Below the pieces are notes generated by a model that was not told the DNA's origin, did no database searches, and was given only the letters and a program-made list of their open reading frames with translations. A program made the position numbers and the translations under genes. Of a stretch of DNA of 64,000 nucleotides, positions 37,563 to 46,887 are shown one piece after another; positions within the stretch are counted from its first letter, which is position 1, and the number at the start of each line of letters is the position of its first letter. Location: the NCBI RefSeq assembly GCF_018986915.1, contig NZ_CP076723.1:372001-436000 (forward strand). Reading direction: 5' to 3'. This DNA comes from Geomonas oryzisoli. Its GTDB lineage: Bacteria; Desulfobacterota; Desulfuromonadia; Geobacterales; Geobacteraceae.

Positions 37563-38432
37563 ATGGAAAAGCGACCGGGCAGGGAACCTTTTTTTGCCGG
37601 GTGTGCGCGAGCGCTGCCGCGACCATGGCTGCCTGCGCTGCTGGTGGTTTTGCTCTGGGCGGTGCTCGGCTGTACCGCGGGGACAAAGTGGCATTACCTG
37701 CCGGCGACGAGGGGGGAAGAGCGATCCATCTACGTCATAGCGCACGGCTGGCACGCGGGGATCGCCTTGCCTGCCGAAGAGCTGGGGGAGGAACTGGGCT
37801 TCGTCAAGGAGTACCTGCGCCCGGGGCGCTACTACGAGTTCGGCTGGGGGGAGGCCGAGTTCTATCAGGCGGACAAGGTGACGGCGTCCATCTTCCTGAA
37901 GGCGGTCTTCGGGAGAAACCCGAGTGTGATGCACGTCTTCTCCATGCCCGTTGCCCCGACTGAACAGTTTCCCGGTGCCGACCTGGTCGAGCTCACCTTG
38001 TCGAAAACCGGCTTGAAGCATTTAAAGGATAACCTGCGCGCCAGCTTCAAGCTCGACCCGGCGCAGCGCCCTTATCCGTTGAAGGGGGGACCGCGCGCCG
38101 AATACCGGTTCTTCAAGGCCGAGGGGGACTACCTCATCACCCATACCTGCAACACCTGGACTGCCAAGATGCTGGCAAGCGGCGGCGTGCCTATGGACAC
38201 CGTTTTCACCCTGCGTTCGGCGGGGGTGATGCGGCAGGTAAAAGACGCCCGCACGGAGTACCTGAGGCTGCGCCCGCCAGGCGCGGAAACGGACAAGCAA
38301 CGGCGGTCTCTTCCAGACTCGTTGCAGCGTTCCCCTTTCGCAAGGGTAAGGAGGGGGCCGGCTCCGCCAGTATACACCCGGACGCCCATGCGCCGATGCA
38401 CGACCGGGCCTTTGTCATCGGGCAGAACCTGA
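37563..38432 (+). CDS. DUF2459 domain protein, membrane-anchored
   Basis: 289 residues with an N-terminal hydrophobic segment (LPALLVVLLWAVLGC) that ends in a lipobox-like LGC. The DUF2459 domain runs from about residue 55 to 235: IYVIAHGWHAGIALP, EFGWGEAEFYQ, HVFSMPVAPTEQFPG, LITHTCNTWTAKMLASGGV. The last about 50 residues (KQRRSLPDSLQRSP...) look unlike the family and run into degenerate sequence, so the original stop may have been lost. ATG 37563 follows GGGAGG. Function of the family is unknown. Confidence 0.85.
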   Translation: MEKRPGREPFFAGCARALPRPWLPALLVVLLWAVLGCTAGTKWHYLPATRGEERSIYVIAHGWHAGIALPAEELGEELGFVKEYLRPGRYYEFGWGEAEFYQADKVTASIFLKAVFGRNPSVMHVFSMPVAPTEQFPGADLVELTLSKTGLKHLKDNLRASFKLDPAQRPYPLKGGPRAEYRFFKAEGDYLITHTCNTWTAKMLASGGVPMDTVFTLRSAGVMRQVKDARTEYLRLRPPGAETDKQRRSLPDSLQRSPFARVRRGPAPPVYTRTPMRRCTTGPLSSGRT

Positions 38433-38550
38433 AGAGCCTCGCCGAGGTTACGACGGCACCATCACCCTCGAAGTCTTGACGCCGGACCCCGCTTTCCTGA
38501 AGTACAGCGCCGACAGACTGCGCGTCATGTGGGACGAGGCGCAGCCGTGA
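38379..38550 (+). pseudogene. Remnant of a sugar phosphate isomerase/epimerase-like gene
   Basis: The sequence after the DUF2459 gene reads HAPMHDRAFVIGQNLKSL in one frame and then YDGTITLEVLTPDPAFLKYSADRLRVMW in another, ending at TGA 38550. Both pieces, in this order, resemble the C-terminal end of xylose-isomerase-like TIM-barrel proteins (a metal-site H-x-H-D region followed by GYDGTITLEV). No start or first two thirds are present. It is interpreted as a decayed gene end; the small length limits confidence. Confidence 0.45.
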
Positions 38551-38552
38551 AC

Positions 38553-39173
38553 TCACCCCTTTTCCGCGCAGCCTCGATAGGTGTATCCCGCCACCTTGGG
38601 CACCCCCGCCGCGTACCCGGCAGCGAGCTCGGTAACCCTGAACCCTGACGACCCGATCAGCCGCGGGATGGGACGGTCGAGGTGACACCCTCCAGCCAGA
38701 TGCTTCCACCACGGCGTGATCCGCTCCTGCCATCGCAGCACCCCCTCATCGGGGGCCGACCCGTGCTCGCAAAAAAGCAGCCTTCCTTGCGGTGCAAGCA
38801 CGCGCCGCATCTCCTCCAAGGCACCCTGCCAGTCGGCTATGCTGCACAGGGTGAAGGTCAGCAGCACGGTGTCGACGCACCCGTCTTCCAGGGGGATGGT
38901 CGCGGCGGGGAGATCGAGCCACTGCACCTGCATCCCGCTGCGCCGCACGTTTTTTTCCGCCGCCTTGCGCATCCCCGGTGACGGTTCCAATCCCCAGATG
39001 CAGCTCACCTTGTCCCGGTCGTAAAAGGGAAGGTTCAATGCCGTCCCCATCCCCACCTCGAGCACGCGCCCGCGAGCCAGCGGCACGATCAACTCCCGTT
39101 GCCGGGCGAGAGCCTTCAGCCCGCAGACGCAGTTGGTGAGATGGGGGAGACAAAGCTCGTGGTAGAGGTTCAT
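38553..39173 (-). CDS. Class I SAM-dependent methyltransferase
   Basis: 206 residues: VLEVGMGTALNLPFY (motif I, SAM binding), GLEPSPGMRKAAEKN (motif II), DTVLLTFTLCSIADW and GRLLFCEHG. This arrangement matches the small phosphatidylethanolamine/METTL7-like methyltransferases, which act on lipids or thiols. Start at 39173 (MNLYHELCLPHL) is behind GAGGTAG; the frame extends 21 codons further without supporting features. Stop lies two bases from the end of the upstream gene remnant. Substrate not determinable. Confidence 0.87.
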   Translation of the reverse strand: MNLYHELCLPHLTNCVCGLKALARQRELIVPLARGRVLEVGMGTALNLPFYDRDKVSCIWGLEPSPGMRKAAEKNVRRSGMQVQWLDLPAATIPLEDGCVDTVLLTFTLCSIADWQGALEEMRRVLAPQGRLLFCEHGSAPDEGVLRWQERITPWWKHLAGGCHLDRPIPRLIGSSGFRVTELAAGYAAGVPKVAGYTYRGCAEKG

Positions 39174-39384
39174 GATACTACCTCGCTCCGGAACGCATGG
39201 CCGCAGTCTGCGGCGTGGACAGAAGAAGGACTGCATCGCACTGGGTTAAGCGGGGACGGACATGACATCTGGCACTCTCTCCTTCGGATTGTCACATTCT
39301 TGGCAGCTTTAATTTCTGCTAAGATACATAAAGCCTTCGCCCGTCGTTTGTCAATGTCCTGTTGCCGTAGCCAAGAGAGGTAAG

Positions 39385-42300
39385 ATGTTTCGGCCGTCCT
39401 CGCTGTCCATCCGTTTTTTGCTGCTGCTCATCGTCTTCGTCGTCGCCCTGCCGGCCGCCGGCGTCATCCTGTACACGGGCATCGAGTTCCGAAACGCGAT
39501 GCTGGCGGAGGCGAGGCGCGAGACCGAGCAGTTGAGCGAGCGGATCGCCACCGAGCAGCACAACCTGGTGGTGGCCGCCGAGCAGCTGGTGACCTCGCTG
39601 GCACAGCTCCCAGAGGTGAGGGCGCGGGACAAGGCGAGGGTCGAGCCGATCCTCAAAGACCTGCTCAAGCTCAACCCGATGTACGGCAACATCACCATCT
39701 CCGACGCGCGGGGGAAGATGTGGGCGTCGGCGATGCCCATGAGCCAGTCACTCGACGTCAGCAAGCGGCGCTTCTTCGAAAACGCCGTTCGCAGCGGCAG
39801 GCTGTCCTCGGGAGAGTACATCCTGAGCCGCATCATCACCAAGCCCGTCTTCAACCTGGGGTACCCCCTAAAAGACGACAAGGGGAACATCGCGGGGGTC
39901 ATCGGCGTCAGCATCAACGTCGGCAACTACCGGCAACTGCTGCAGCAGATGAAGCTCCCCGCCGGCGCAAGTTTCGTGATCATGGACCACCGCGGGATCA
40001 TCCTGGCCCGGGGGATCGAACAGGAGCGCTACGTCGGCAAGCCCTATCCCGACGACGCTTTCCGCAAGATCCGGCAAGGAGCCGAGACCGGCACCGAGGT
40101 CCGCAACGGGCTCCAGGGGGACCAAAGGATCATCTCCTACCGCAAACTGTGGCTCCCCGGGGAAGCCACTCCCTACCTGTACGTCACCGCCGGCATTCCC
40201 ATCGACGTCGCCACCCGTCAACCCAACCGCGCGCTCGCCCACAGCATCCTGTTGCTGTCGTCGGTTCTGTTTCTGGCCTGCGGCTGCGCGATCCTGATCG
40301 GGAAACGCTGCATCGGAGACCGCATCAGGCTTCTGGAGGATGCGTCGGAGAGGGTGGCCGGCGGAGATTCGGCGGTGAAGATATCGTCTCTGGTGGTGGG
40401 GGGGGAGCTGGGAAGCCTGGCGTGCACCTTCGACGCGATGGCGGAGCAGCTGCGCGCCAGGGGGGACGCCCTTGCCCGCAGCGAGGCGTTCCTGAACACC
40501 ATCATCCAGACCGAACCCGAATGCGTCAAGCTCCTCGACTGCGAGGGGCGCCTGCAGATGATGAACCGGGCCGGGCTCAACATGATCGACGCCGATAGCC
40601 TGGACCAGGTGCTGGGGGAGAGCGTCTATCCCCTGGTGACACCGGAGTACCGCGGCGCCTTCATCGAACTGGCCCGGAACGTCTTCCGCGGCATTACCGG
40701 CAACCTGGTCTTCGAGGCGATCGGCCTGAAGGGGCGGCGGGTCTGGCTCGACACCCACGCCGTTCCCTTTCGCAACGACCACGGGGAAATCGTCTCCCTG
40801 CTGGGGATCACCAGGGACATCACCGGGCACAGAAAGAGCGAAGAGGAGCGGCGCGAGAACCTGCTGCTGTTCGAGTCGCTGATGCGCTACTCCCCGATGG
40901 GGATCCGCATCTTCGACGGCGAGTCGGGGCAGTGCATCCTTTTGAACCAGGCGACGGCTGATATCGCAGGCGGGCAGGTGGAGACGATGCAGGGACAGAA
41001 TTTCCGCACCCTGCGCTCGTGGCGGGAAAGCGGCCTTCTGGAGGTGGCCGAGCAGGTGCTCGACGACGGCGTGGCCCGGGTGCGCGACGTGGACCTGCGC
41101 ACCAGTTTCGGCAAAGAGGTCGCCATGTCCTACAGCCTTTCCCGACTGCTGATGAAGGACAAGAAGCACCTGTTGGTGGTCGGCCGCGACGTCACCGATG
41201 AGAGGCGCCTGGCGCAGGAGAAAAAGGAGATGGAAGCCCAGATCCTGCACGTCCAGAAGCTGGAGAGCCTGGGAGTGCTGGCGGGGGGGATCGCGCACGA
41301 CTTCAACAACATCCTGATGGCGATCATGGGCAACGCCGAGCTGGCGCTGCTTAGGCTGCCGCAGGAGTCGCCGGTCCGCACCAACCTGCAGAACATAGAG
41401 AAGTCCTCGCAGCGCGCCGCGGACCTTGCCCAGCAGATGCTTGCCTACTCCGGCAAGGGGAGCTTCGTCATCGAGGTGATGGACGTCAACGCCATCATCA
41501 AGGAAATGAGCCACATGCTGGAGGTCTCCATCTCCAAGAAGGCCGAGATGCGCCTGGAGCTCGCCGGCGGTCTTCCCCTGCTGAAGGTGGACGCGACGCA
41601 GATCCGCCAGGTCATCATGAATCTCGTCATCAACGCCTCGGAGGCGATCGGCGACCGCAACGGCGTGATCGTGGTGCGGACCGGGACCACGGAGCTGGAC
41701 GGGAGGGCGCTGGCCCGGCTGTGGCTCACCGACCGGCTCCAGGAGGGACTCTACGTCTACTTCGAGGTGGCCGACGACGGCTGCGGCATGGACCAGGATA
41801 CCCTGGGCAAGATATTCGATCCCTTCTTCACCACCAAGTTCACCGGGCGGGGGCTGGGCATGGCCGCCGTTTTGGGGATCGTGCGCGGTCACAGGGGGAC
41901 CATCGAGGTGCACAGTGAACCGGGGTTGGGTTCCTTGTTCAGGGTGTACCTCCCCGCGTGCGAAGGGGAACATCGGCAGCCTGCGCGGCAGCCGCAGAGC
42001 GTGGTCGCGGCATGCGGCTCCGGGACGGTGCTGCTGGTCGACGACGAGGAAGCGATCCGCAGCCTGGCGAGCGAGATGCTTCAGAGCCTCGGCTACAGCG
42101 TGTTGACCGCCGAGGACGGTTCTGCCGCCGTGGAAACATTCCGACTGCACCGGGACGAGGTGGACTGCGTGATCCTGGACCTCACCATGCCGCACATGGA
42201 CGGCGAGCAGGCCCTGCAGCAGTTGCGGTCCTTGGACCCCCAGGTGCAGGTGATCCTCTCCAGCGGCTACAGCGAGCAGGAGATCACCGAGAGGTTCGTC

Positions 42301-42393
42301 GGCAGGGGGCTGGCCGGTTTCATCCAGAAGCCCTATCGTCTCGCTGATCTGGGGCAGAAACTGCAGCGGATCAGCACCAGGGAGCGGCGGTAA
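39385..42393 (+). CDS. Hybrid sensor histidine kinase (dCache-HAMP-PAS-PAS-HK-REC)
   Basis: 1002 residues. Membrane helix at about 7-30, periplasmic double Cache domain (about 35-280, with KRRFFENAVRSGRLSSGEY and NIAGVIGVSINV), second helix about 285-307, HAMP, two PAS domains (about 370-490 and 500-620), and HisKA with His638 in GGIAHDFNNIL. The HATPase has NLVINASEAIG and GRGLGMAAVLG, and the C-terminal receiver has Asp932 in VILDLTMPHMDG. Cache domains sense small extracellular molecules such as carboxylates or amino acids. The HD-GYP regulator gene converges with it, and an NtrC-type regulator lies 1.7 kb further on; any could be partners. Confidence 0.93.
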   Translation: MFRPSSLSIRFLLLLIVFVVALPAAGVILYTGIEFRNAMLAEARRETEQLSERIATEQHNLVVAAEQLVTSLAQLPEVRARDKARVEPILKDLLKLNPMYGNITISDARGKMWASAMPMSQSLDVSKRRFFENAVRSGRLSSGEYILSRIITKPVFNLGYPLKDDKGNIAGVIGVSINVGNYRQLLQQMKLPAGASFVIMDHRGIILARGIEQERYVGKPYPDDAFRKIRQGAETGTEVRNGLQGDQRIISYRKLWLPGEATPYLYVTAGIPIDVATRQPNRALAHSILLLSSVLFLACGCAILIGKRCIGDRIRLLEDASERVAGGDSAVKISSLVVGGELGSLACTFDAMAEQLRARGDALARSEAFLNTIIQTEPECVKLLDCEGRLQMMNRAGLNMIDADSLDQVLGESVYPLVTPEYRGAFIELARNVFRGITGNLVFEAIGLKGRRVWLDTHAVPFRNDHGEIVSLLGITRDITGHRKSEEERRENLLLFESLMRYSPMGIRIFDGESGQCILLNQATADIAGGQVETMQGQNFRTLRSWRESGLLEVAEQVLDDGVARVRDVDLRTSFGKEVAMSYSLSRLLMKDKKHLLVVGRDVTDERRLAQEKKEMEAQILHVQKLESLGVLAGGIAHDFNNILMAIMGNAELALLRLPQESPVRTNLQNIEKSSQRAADLAQQMLAYSGKGSFVIEVMDVNAIIKEMSHMLEVSISKKAEMRLELAGGLPLLKVDATQIRQVIMNLVINASEAIGDRNGVIVVRTGTTELDGRALARLWLTDRLQEGLYVYFEVADDGCGMDQDTLGKIFDPFFTTKFTGRGLGMAAVLGIVRGHRGTIEVHSEPGLGSLFRVYLPACEGEHRQPARQPQSVVAACGSGTVLLVDDEEAIRSLASEMLQSLGYSVLTAEDGSAAVETFRLHRDEVDCVILDLTMPHMDGEQALQQLRSLDPQVQVILSSGYSEQEITERFVGRGLAGFIQKPYRLADLGQKLQRISTRERR

Positions 42394-42457
42394 CGCGCCC
42401 GGCTCCGCCCCCTAGGGGACGGACAACGGTATCCGGTCAGGGGCGGCCGCACGGCGG

Positions 42458-43558
42458 CTAGCGGATCATCTCGGTGATGCCGGCGTTGGGGAGGGTGTCG
42501 GTGTGGATGCCCTGTTGGAGGGTGTGGAACTCGTCGACATGCCTGAAGAACAGTTCGAGTAGTTGCGGGTCGAAGGCCTTGCCGCTTTCGTCCATCATGA
42601 TGCTGCTGGTCTCCTCAGGGGTGAAGGCCCGCTTGTAGACCCTCTCGGTCAGCAGCGCATCGAAGACGTCCACTATGGACACCACCCTCGCGAAGATGTG
42701 TATCTCGTCACCTTTGAGACCGTAAGGGTAGCCGGTCCCGTCCCATTTTTCGTGGTGCTGCAGTGCGATGATCCTTCCCGCCTCGATGACCGGGTAGTCC
42801 CTGGCACCGGACATGATCTTGCCGCCGATGACCGTGTGCTCCTTCATGGTCCCGAACTCTTCGGGCGTGAGCTTGCCGGGCTTGAGCAGTATCGAGTCCG
42901 GGATGCCGATCTTCCCCACGTCGTGCAGCAGCGAGGCGAAATACAGGATCTCGCACTGCTCCTCGGGGATGCGGGCCAACTGGCCCAGGCGCTTGGAAAG
43001 CTGGCTGATGCACTTGAGGTGCGATCCGGTCTCCTGGTCCCTGAACTCCGCCGCCCGACCCAGGCGCAGCGAGATCTCGTATTCGGTCTGCAGGGATTTC
43101 GCCAGAGCCTGCTGCAGGGCGGCCGTTCGTTTGGCCACTTCCATTTCCAGGATGGCGTTGGTGTTGCGGGCAAAGTCGGCGAGCCTTTTGTTGCGGATCT
43201 GGTTCATGACCCGGTGGCGCAGTTCGCATAGGTTGAACGGCTTGGCCAAAAAATCGTTGGCGCCCAGTTCCAAAACGGTTGCCACGTCCTTGCCGTCCGA
43301 CGTGACCACGACCACCGGTATATCATGCCAGTGCACATTCTGTTTGATCCGGCGCAGCACCTCGTAACCGTCCAGCACCGGCATGTTCAGGTCCATGACG
43401 ACCAGGTCCACCCGGGGGTGGGCCGAGATGGCATCGATGACCTCCTGCCCGTTGCCGGCCTTGATCAGCGTGCACTCGAAGTTCTGCAGCATCTTCTCGA
43501 GCATGTCGAGGTTGAGGGGATCGTCATCCGCCAGGACCACCTGCACGTTTTCGAACAT
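42458..43558 (-). CDS. Response regulator with HD-GYP domain
   Basis: 366 residues. Receiver domain with Asp56 (LVVMDLNMP) and Lys106, a helical linker (about 125-165), and an HD-GYP domain: HDVGKIGIPDSIL at 212-224 and HHEKWDGTGYPYGL at 268-281. HD-GYP enzymes hydrolyse cyclic di-GMP; all hallmark residues are present, so it is predicted to be active and controlled by phosphorylation. It is the second gene after the small NHLP-like protein on the same strand, eight bases apart. Confidence 0.93.
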   Translation of the reverse strand: MFENVQVVLADDDPLNLDMLEKMLQNFECTLIKAGNGQEVIDAISAHPRVDLVVMDLNMPVLDGYEVLRRIKQNVHWHDIPVVVVTSDGKDVATVLELGANDFLAKPFNLCELRHRVMNQIRNKRLADFARNTNAILEMEVAKRTAALQQALAKSLQTEYEISLRLGRAAEFRDQETGSHLKCISQLSKRLGQLARIPEEQCEILYFASLLHDVGKIGIPDSILLKPGKLTPEEFGTMKEHTVIGGKIMSGARDYPVIEAGRIIALQHHEKWDGTGYPYGLKGDEIHIFARVVSIVDVFDALLTERVYKRAFTPEETSSIMMDESGKAFDPQLLELFFRHVDEFHTLQQGIHTDTLPNAGITEMIR

Positions 43559-43566
43559 CTCCGCTC

Positions 43567-43773
43567 CTAACTTCTCAGAATGCTGTCGTCGACAGAGTCG
43601 GCCAGGGCAGCCAGCAGGTCGAGATCGACACGTTGCAGCGCAGCTATTTCCGCCTGGGACATGGTGAGCCCCGCCTGCAGGGCCGCGTGCTCGAACGAGG
43701 CCGCCGCCACCCGGCGGAAGTTGCCGTCGGTGACAAGGCGCCCCAGAAATTTTTCCACCGATTCTTGTGACAT
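43567..43773 (-). CDS. Small NHLP-clan (Os1348-like) protein
   Basis: 68 residues: MSQESVEKFLGRLVTDGNFRRV, then SFEHAALQAGLTMSQAEIAALQRVDLDLLAALAD and DDSILRS. This matches the Os1348/nitrile-hydratase-leader-like family, whose members resemble RiPP precursor leaders. No maturation enzyme is next to it and the tail lacks Cys or a core-like segment, so it may be a stand-alone protein derived from that fold. Start 43773 is used because GGAGGAGAGG directly precedes it; the frame extends upstream. It is transcribed with the HD-GYP regulator. Confidence 0.72.
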   Translation of the reverse strand: MSQESVEKFLGRLVTDGNFRRVAAASFEHAALQAGLTMSQAEIAALQRVDLDLLAALADSVDDSILRS

Positions 43774-44056
43774 CCTCTCCTCCATTGACTCTCTGCAGCG
43801 ATGTTCCCAGCCGCGATGGTTCGATCGTCGGCTAAAACATCTACACATAGAGTGCCAAAGGCGCAGAAGCGGATTTTCCGGTGGCTTGCCGGGCTTTGGC
43901 CGGGACGCAGTGGCCGTTTAGGGGACACAGTGGGTGCAATCGGGACATTCGGGCGGACCTGCTGTCAGGCGGAACTGCGGGGGGGCTATGGCGGCGAACG
44001 CCACAGCGCGGCCGGGCGAGCGGCCGCCCCCCGCGGGATACCGGCACGGTGCGACC

Positions 44057-45442
44057 TTAGCTGTAGAACATCTTGCGATTCACCTTGAGTAGCTCCGCCG
44101 CCCGCGACTTGTTGCCTGCGCAACGCTCCAGGGTCAGCGCCAGCACCCGGTCCGTCACGGCGCGCAGAGACAGCTCCTCCGGGGGGAACTGCAGGTGGTA
44201 TTCCACCGTCCCCTCCTGTTCGGGGCGGCCCGGGGCATCGCTGCAGGCAAGCCGCAGGTGCTCCGGCCGTATCAGTTCGTTGGAGACCAGGATGGTAGCG
44301 TACTCCAGCACGTTTCTGAGCTCCCGGATGTTGCCCGGCCACGAGTACTCCATCATCACCCCCAAGGCCTTCCTGGACACGCCGGGGAGCGCCTTGCCCT
44401 GGTGCTGCCTGAAGAGATTGATGAAAAAGTCGACCAGCAGCGGGATGTCTTCCCTGCGCTCGCGCAGGGGGGGGATCTTGAGCGGCACCACGTTGATCCT
44501 GTGGTAGAGATCCTCGCGGAACTCCCCCTTGCGCACCATTTCGGCCAGGTCGCGGTGCGTGGCTGCGATGATCCGGAAGTCGGCAGGGAGGACCTTGTTG
44601 GAGCCGATCTTCTCGAAGCTGCGCTCCTCGAGGACGCGCAGCAGCTTGGCCTGCAGACTGGGCGGCATGTCCCCGATCTCGTCGAGGAGCACCGTCCCAC
44701 CCTGCGCCAGGGAGAACTTTCCCTCCCGGTCCCGGTCCGCGCCGGTGAAGGCGCCCCGGACATGGCCGAACAGCTCGCTCTCCAGCAGCGCCTCGGGGAT
44801 GGCCGCGCAGTTCACCGCCACGAAGGTCACCGGCAACCCGCCCGAGGTGCTGTGGATCGCCTTGGCGAGCACCTCCTTGCCGGTGCCGCTCTCTCCGGTC
44901 AGGCAGATGGTGGTGCGCGGGGAGGCGGCCGCCTTCGCCGCCACTTCCAGCACCCTCCTGAAGGCGGGCGATTGGGTCACGATGTTGTGGAAACTGAACT
45001 TCTCCTGGAAATGCTCAAGCAGCTGGGCGTTCTGCCCCGACACGCGTCCGAATTCCAGCGCCCGTCGCACCGCGAGCTGGAACGTCTCCCGGTTGCACGG
45101 CTTTTCCAGGTAGTCGAAGGCTCCCTCCTTCATCGCCGCCACTGCGGATTCGATGCTGCCGGCGGCGGTGAGCATGATGAAGGGGAGGGAGGGAAAGCGC
45201 TCCCTGGCGGCGTGCATGAAGGCGATGCCGTCCATCTCCGGCATGACCAGGTCGGTAATGACCAGCCCCACTCTTTCCCTTTCCAGCAGGGTCAGTCCGT
45301 TTGCTGCGCTCTCGGCTGTGAAGCAGCCGATGTCCTGGTTCTCTAGCTGCTTCTTGATGATGCCGAGTGAGATCGGATCATCGTCGACTAGTAACACCTG
45401 TGGTTCTGTCATAGTAACCGCCGAAGTAGCTGTCTCGTTCAC
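44057..45442 (-). CDS. Sigma-54-dependent response regulator (NtrC family)
   Basis: 461 residues from 45442 (451 from the ATG at 45412). Receiver with phospho-acceptor Asp64 in LVITDLVMPEMDG, AAA+ domain with Walker A GESGTGKE, the GAFTGA loop contacting sigma-54 and Walker B GTVLLDEIGDMP, and R-finger region. A Fis-type helix-turn-helix (RCAGNKSRAAELLKVNRKMFYS) stops a few residues earlier than usual. It activates sigma-54 promoters; targets are unknown. No kinase is directly adjacent. The 283-bp gap to the small NHLP gene shows no gene. Confidence 0.94.
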   Translation of the reverse strand: MNETATSAVTMTEPQVLLVDDDPISLGIIKKQLENQDIGCFTAESAANGLTLLERERVGLVITDLVMPEMDGIAFMHAARERFPSLPFIMLTAAGSIESAVAAMKEGAFDYLEKPCNRETFQLAVRRALEFGRVSGQNAQLLEHFQEKFSFHNIVTQSPAFRRVLEVAAKAAASPRTTICLTGESGTGKEVLAKAIHSTSGGLPVTFVAVNCAAIPEALLESELFGHVRGAFTGADRDREGKFSLAQGGTVLLDEIGDMPPSLQAKLLRVLEERSFEKIGSNKVLPADFRIIAATHRDLAEMVRKGEFREDLYHRINVVPLKIPPLRERREDIPLLVDFFINLFRQHQGKALPGVSRKALGVMMEYSWPGNIRELRNVLEYATILVSNELIRPEHLRLACSDAPGRPEQEGTVEYHLQFPPEELSLRAVTDRVLALTLERCAGNKSRAAELLKVNRKMFYS

Positions 45443-45841
45443 ACCGGATCAGTCACGGCACGACCCGCTGCAGTCTAGGATGTATTTTCATCCATGTACC
45501 GTATCGGATGATTCATGGTTCATCTTGAGTGGTGTTTGGTAGCGGATAAAAGCGGGGCTGAGCAGATGCTGTCGTTGCTGCGTTCATTGCTGCGGTGATG
45601 GATCGGTCGGAACGGGTGATGGGGGAGGGCGCCTGCTTTGAGTCCAGGAAGGATAGTGCAGTTTTTAATTATATGTTTGCTTTAAAAAATCTTTTTGTAT
45701 ATAAAACGAAACTCACACAGTTGGAAACTCATCTGAAGCGATTGCGGGATTCATTGAACGGAGCCATGCAGCCGGCGGCTGATCTTTGTAAGCGTTTCAG
45801 ATCTGTTATTACATGAAATGTTGATGAGGAGGGAGTGTAGC
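45443..45841. other. Gene-free divergent region
   Basis: This 399-bp stretch separates the NtrC-type regulator (-) and the lipoprotein gene (+). It becomes A/T-rich around 45655-45720 (TTTTTAATTATATG, AAAATCTTTTTGTATATAAAACG), which should hold promoters. A frame of 73 codons at 45595-45816 lacks a ribosome site and family features, and I do not accept it. Confidence 0.5.
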
Positions 45842-46807
45842 ATGTTTAAAAACGTAAGCAAAATGTCGGTGGTACTGTCGTGCCTGCTTTCCCTGGGATG
45901 TGCGAACCATGTCAGGACGAGCACGCTGACAGAGAGCCAGGTCGTCCGGGACCTGAAAAATCACACGGTGGACATCGACTCCAGCGCGGGAGCCTTGGTC
46001 AGCTCGCCGCAGATAAGCGTGGCGGTCCAGGACTCCAAGGCGTTCAGGGTGAAGTCGTACGAACTGAAGACGGACTACGATTTCTCCACGCCGTACCAGG
46101 GGTTGCGCGAGCTCTACGAGGTGCCGATGGGGATTGCGCTGCTGCCTGTCGGTGTAACGGTGAACGTGCTGGATTTCGCCCTGCTCGGCCTGATCCCGAA
46201 CAGCATCACCGACTCCATCCTCGACACGAGCTTTGCCGGGCTGAACCCCTTCATGAACATCGAGTCCGACAGCCGCGTCGAGCGTACCGAGCTCAAGTCG
46301 GAGAAAAAGCTGCTTGATGAGAAAGACGAGTTCATCAGGATGCCGCTGGCCAACAAGGAGATCACCGTCAGCTCCGGAGACGGTGCCAACATCGCCGTGA
46401 AGCTCGATGACAACGGCAAGGCGGAAATCAGCCTGGTGCGCCTGAGTGCCGTAAGCGAAGACATCGAGAAGATCATCATCACGGCGAAGTCCGACGACGT
46501 CGTCGCGAAGAAAGACATCGACGTCTCCCGGATGCTGAGAAGCCAGCTGCAGCAGGCAAGCGCCATCACCAAGAAGTATGCGAACCTGGTCAAGAAGGAT
46601 CTCAAGGGTGACGACCTGAAGCAGATCGACATCACCGTGTTCGCCACCGATCTGATGAAGCTCAACAAGCTCGGTTTCGAGGGGGAGTCGCTGCGCATCG
46701 AGAGGAGCGCCATGTCGGTGATGTCCGACGACCAGAAGAACCTGCTCAAGAAGGAGATCGACAAACTCCTGAAATCGGACCTGGCCAAGGCACCGACGGC
46801 CGGCTAA
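45842..46807 (+). CDS. Probable exported lipoprotein, unknown function
   Basis: 321 residues, not recognised. The N terminus MFKNVSKMSVVLSCLLSLGCANH is a signal with a possible though imperfect lipobox (SLGC). A hydrophobic stretch at about 95-115 (MGIALLPVGVTVNVLDFALLGLIP) and a later beta-rich region with EITVSSGDGANIAVKLDDNGKAEISLV suggest an envelope protein. The C-terminal third is Lys-rich helical. Start 45842 follows GGAGGGA. A strong terminator lies 35 bp downstream, so it is a single-gene unit. Confidence 0.85.
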   Translation: MFKNVSKMSVVLSCLLSLGCANHVRTSTLTESQVVRDLKNHTVDIDSSAGALVSSPQISVAVQDSKAFRVKSYELKTDYDFSTPYQGLRELYEVPMGIALLPVGVTVNVLDFALLGLIPNSITDSILDTSFAGLNPFMNIESDSRVERTELKSEKKLLDEKDEFIRMPLANKEITVSSGDGANIAVKLDDNGKAEISLVRLSAVSEDIEKIIITAKSDDVVAKKDIDVSRMLRSQLQQASAITKKYANLVKKDLKGDDLKQIDITVFATDLMKLNKLGFEGESLRIERSAMSVMSDDQKNLLKKEIDKLLKSDLAKAPTAG

Positions 46808-46842
46808 CGGCGAAGCCCCCCTTCCGGGGGACCAGTGATGAG

Positions 46843-46872
46843 AACGGGCGCTTCCGATACGGGGCGCCCGTT
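46843..46872. terminator. Rho-independent terminator between converging genes
   Basis: AACGGGCGC (46843-46851) pairs with GCGCCCGTT (46864-46872), followed by TTCTTTT. It serves the lipoprotein gene and, read in reverse, may serve the AEC transporter gene that ends at 46888. Confidence 0.85.
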
Positions 46873-46887
46873 TTCTTTTGGGCGGGA

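Noticed and set aside
39260-39290. Sigma-54 promoter before the hybrid kinase (TGGCAC present)
   Set aside because: The GC expected 10 bp after GG is missing, so the -12 element is not met.
45595-45816. Small gene before the lipoprotein gene
   Set aside because: No ribosome site; crosses an A/T-rich promoter-like stretch; no recognisable protein features.
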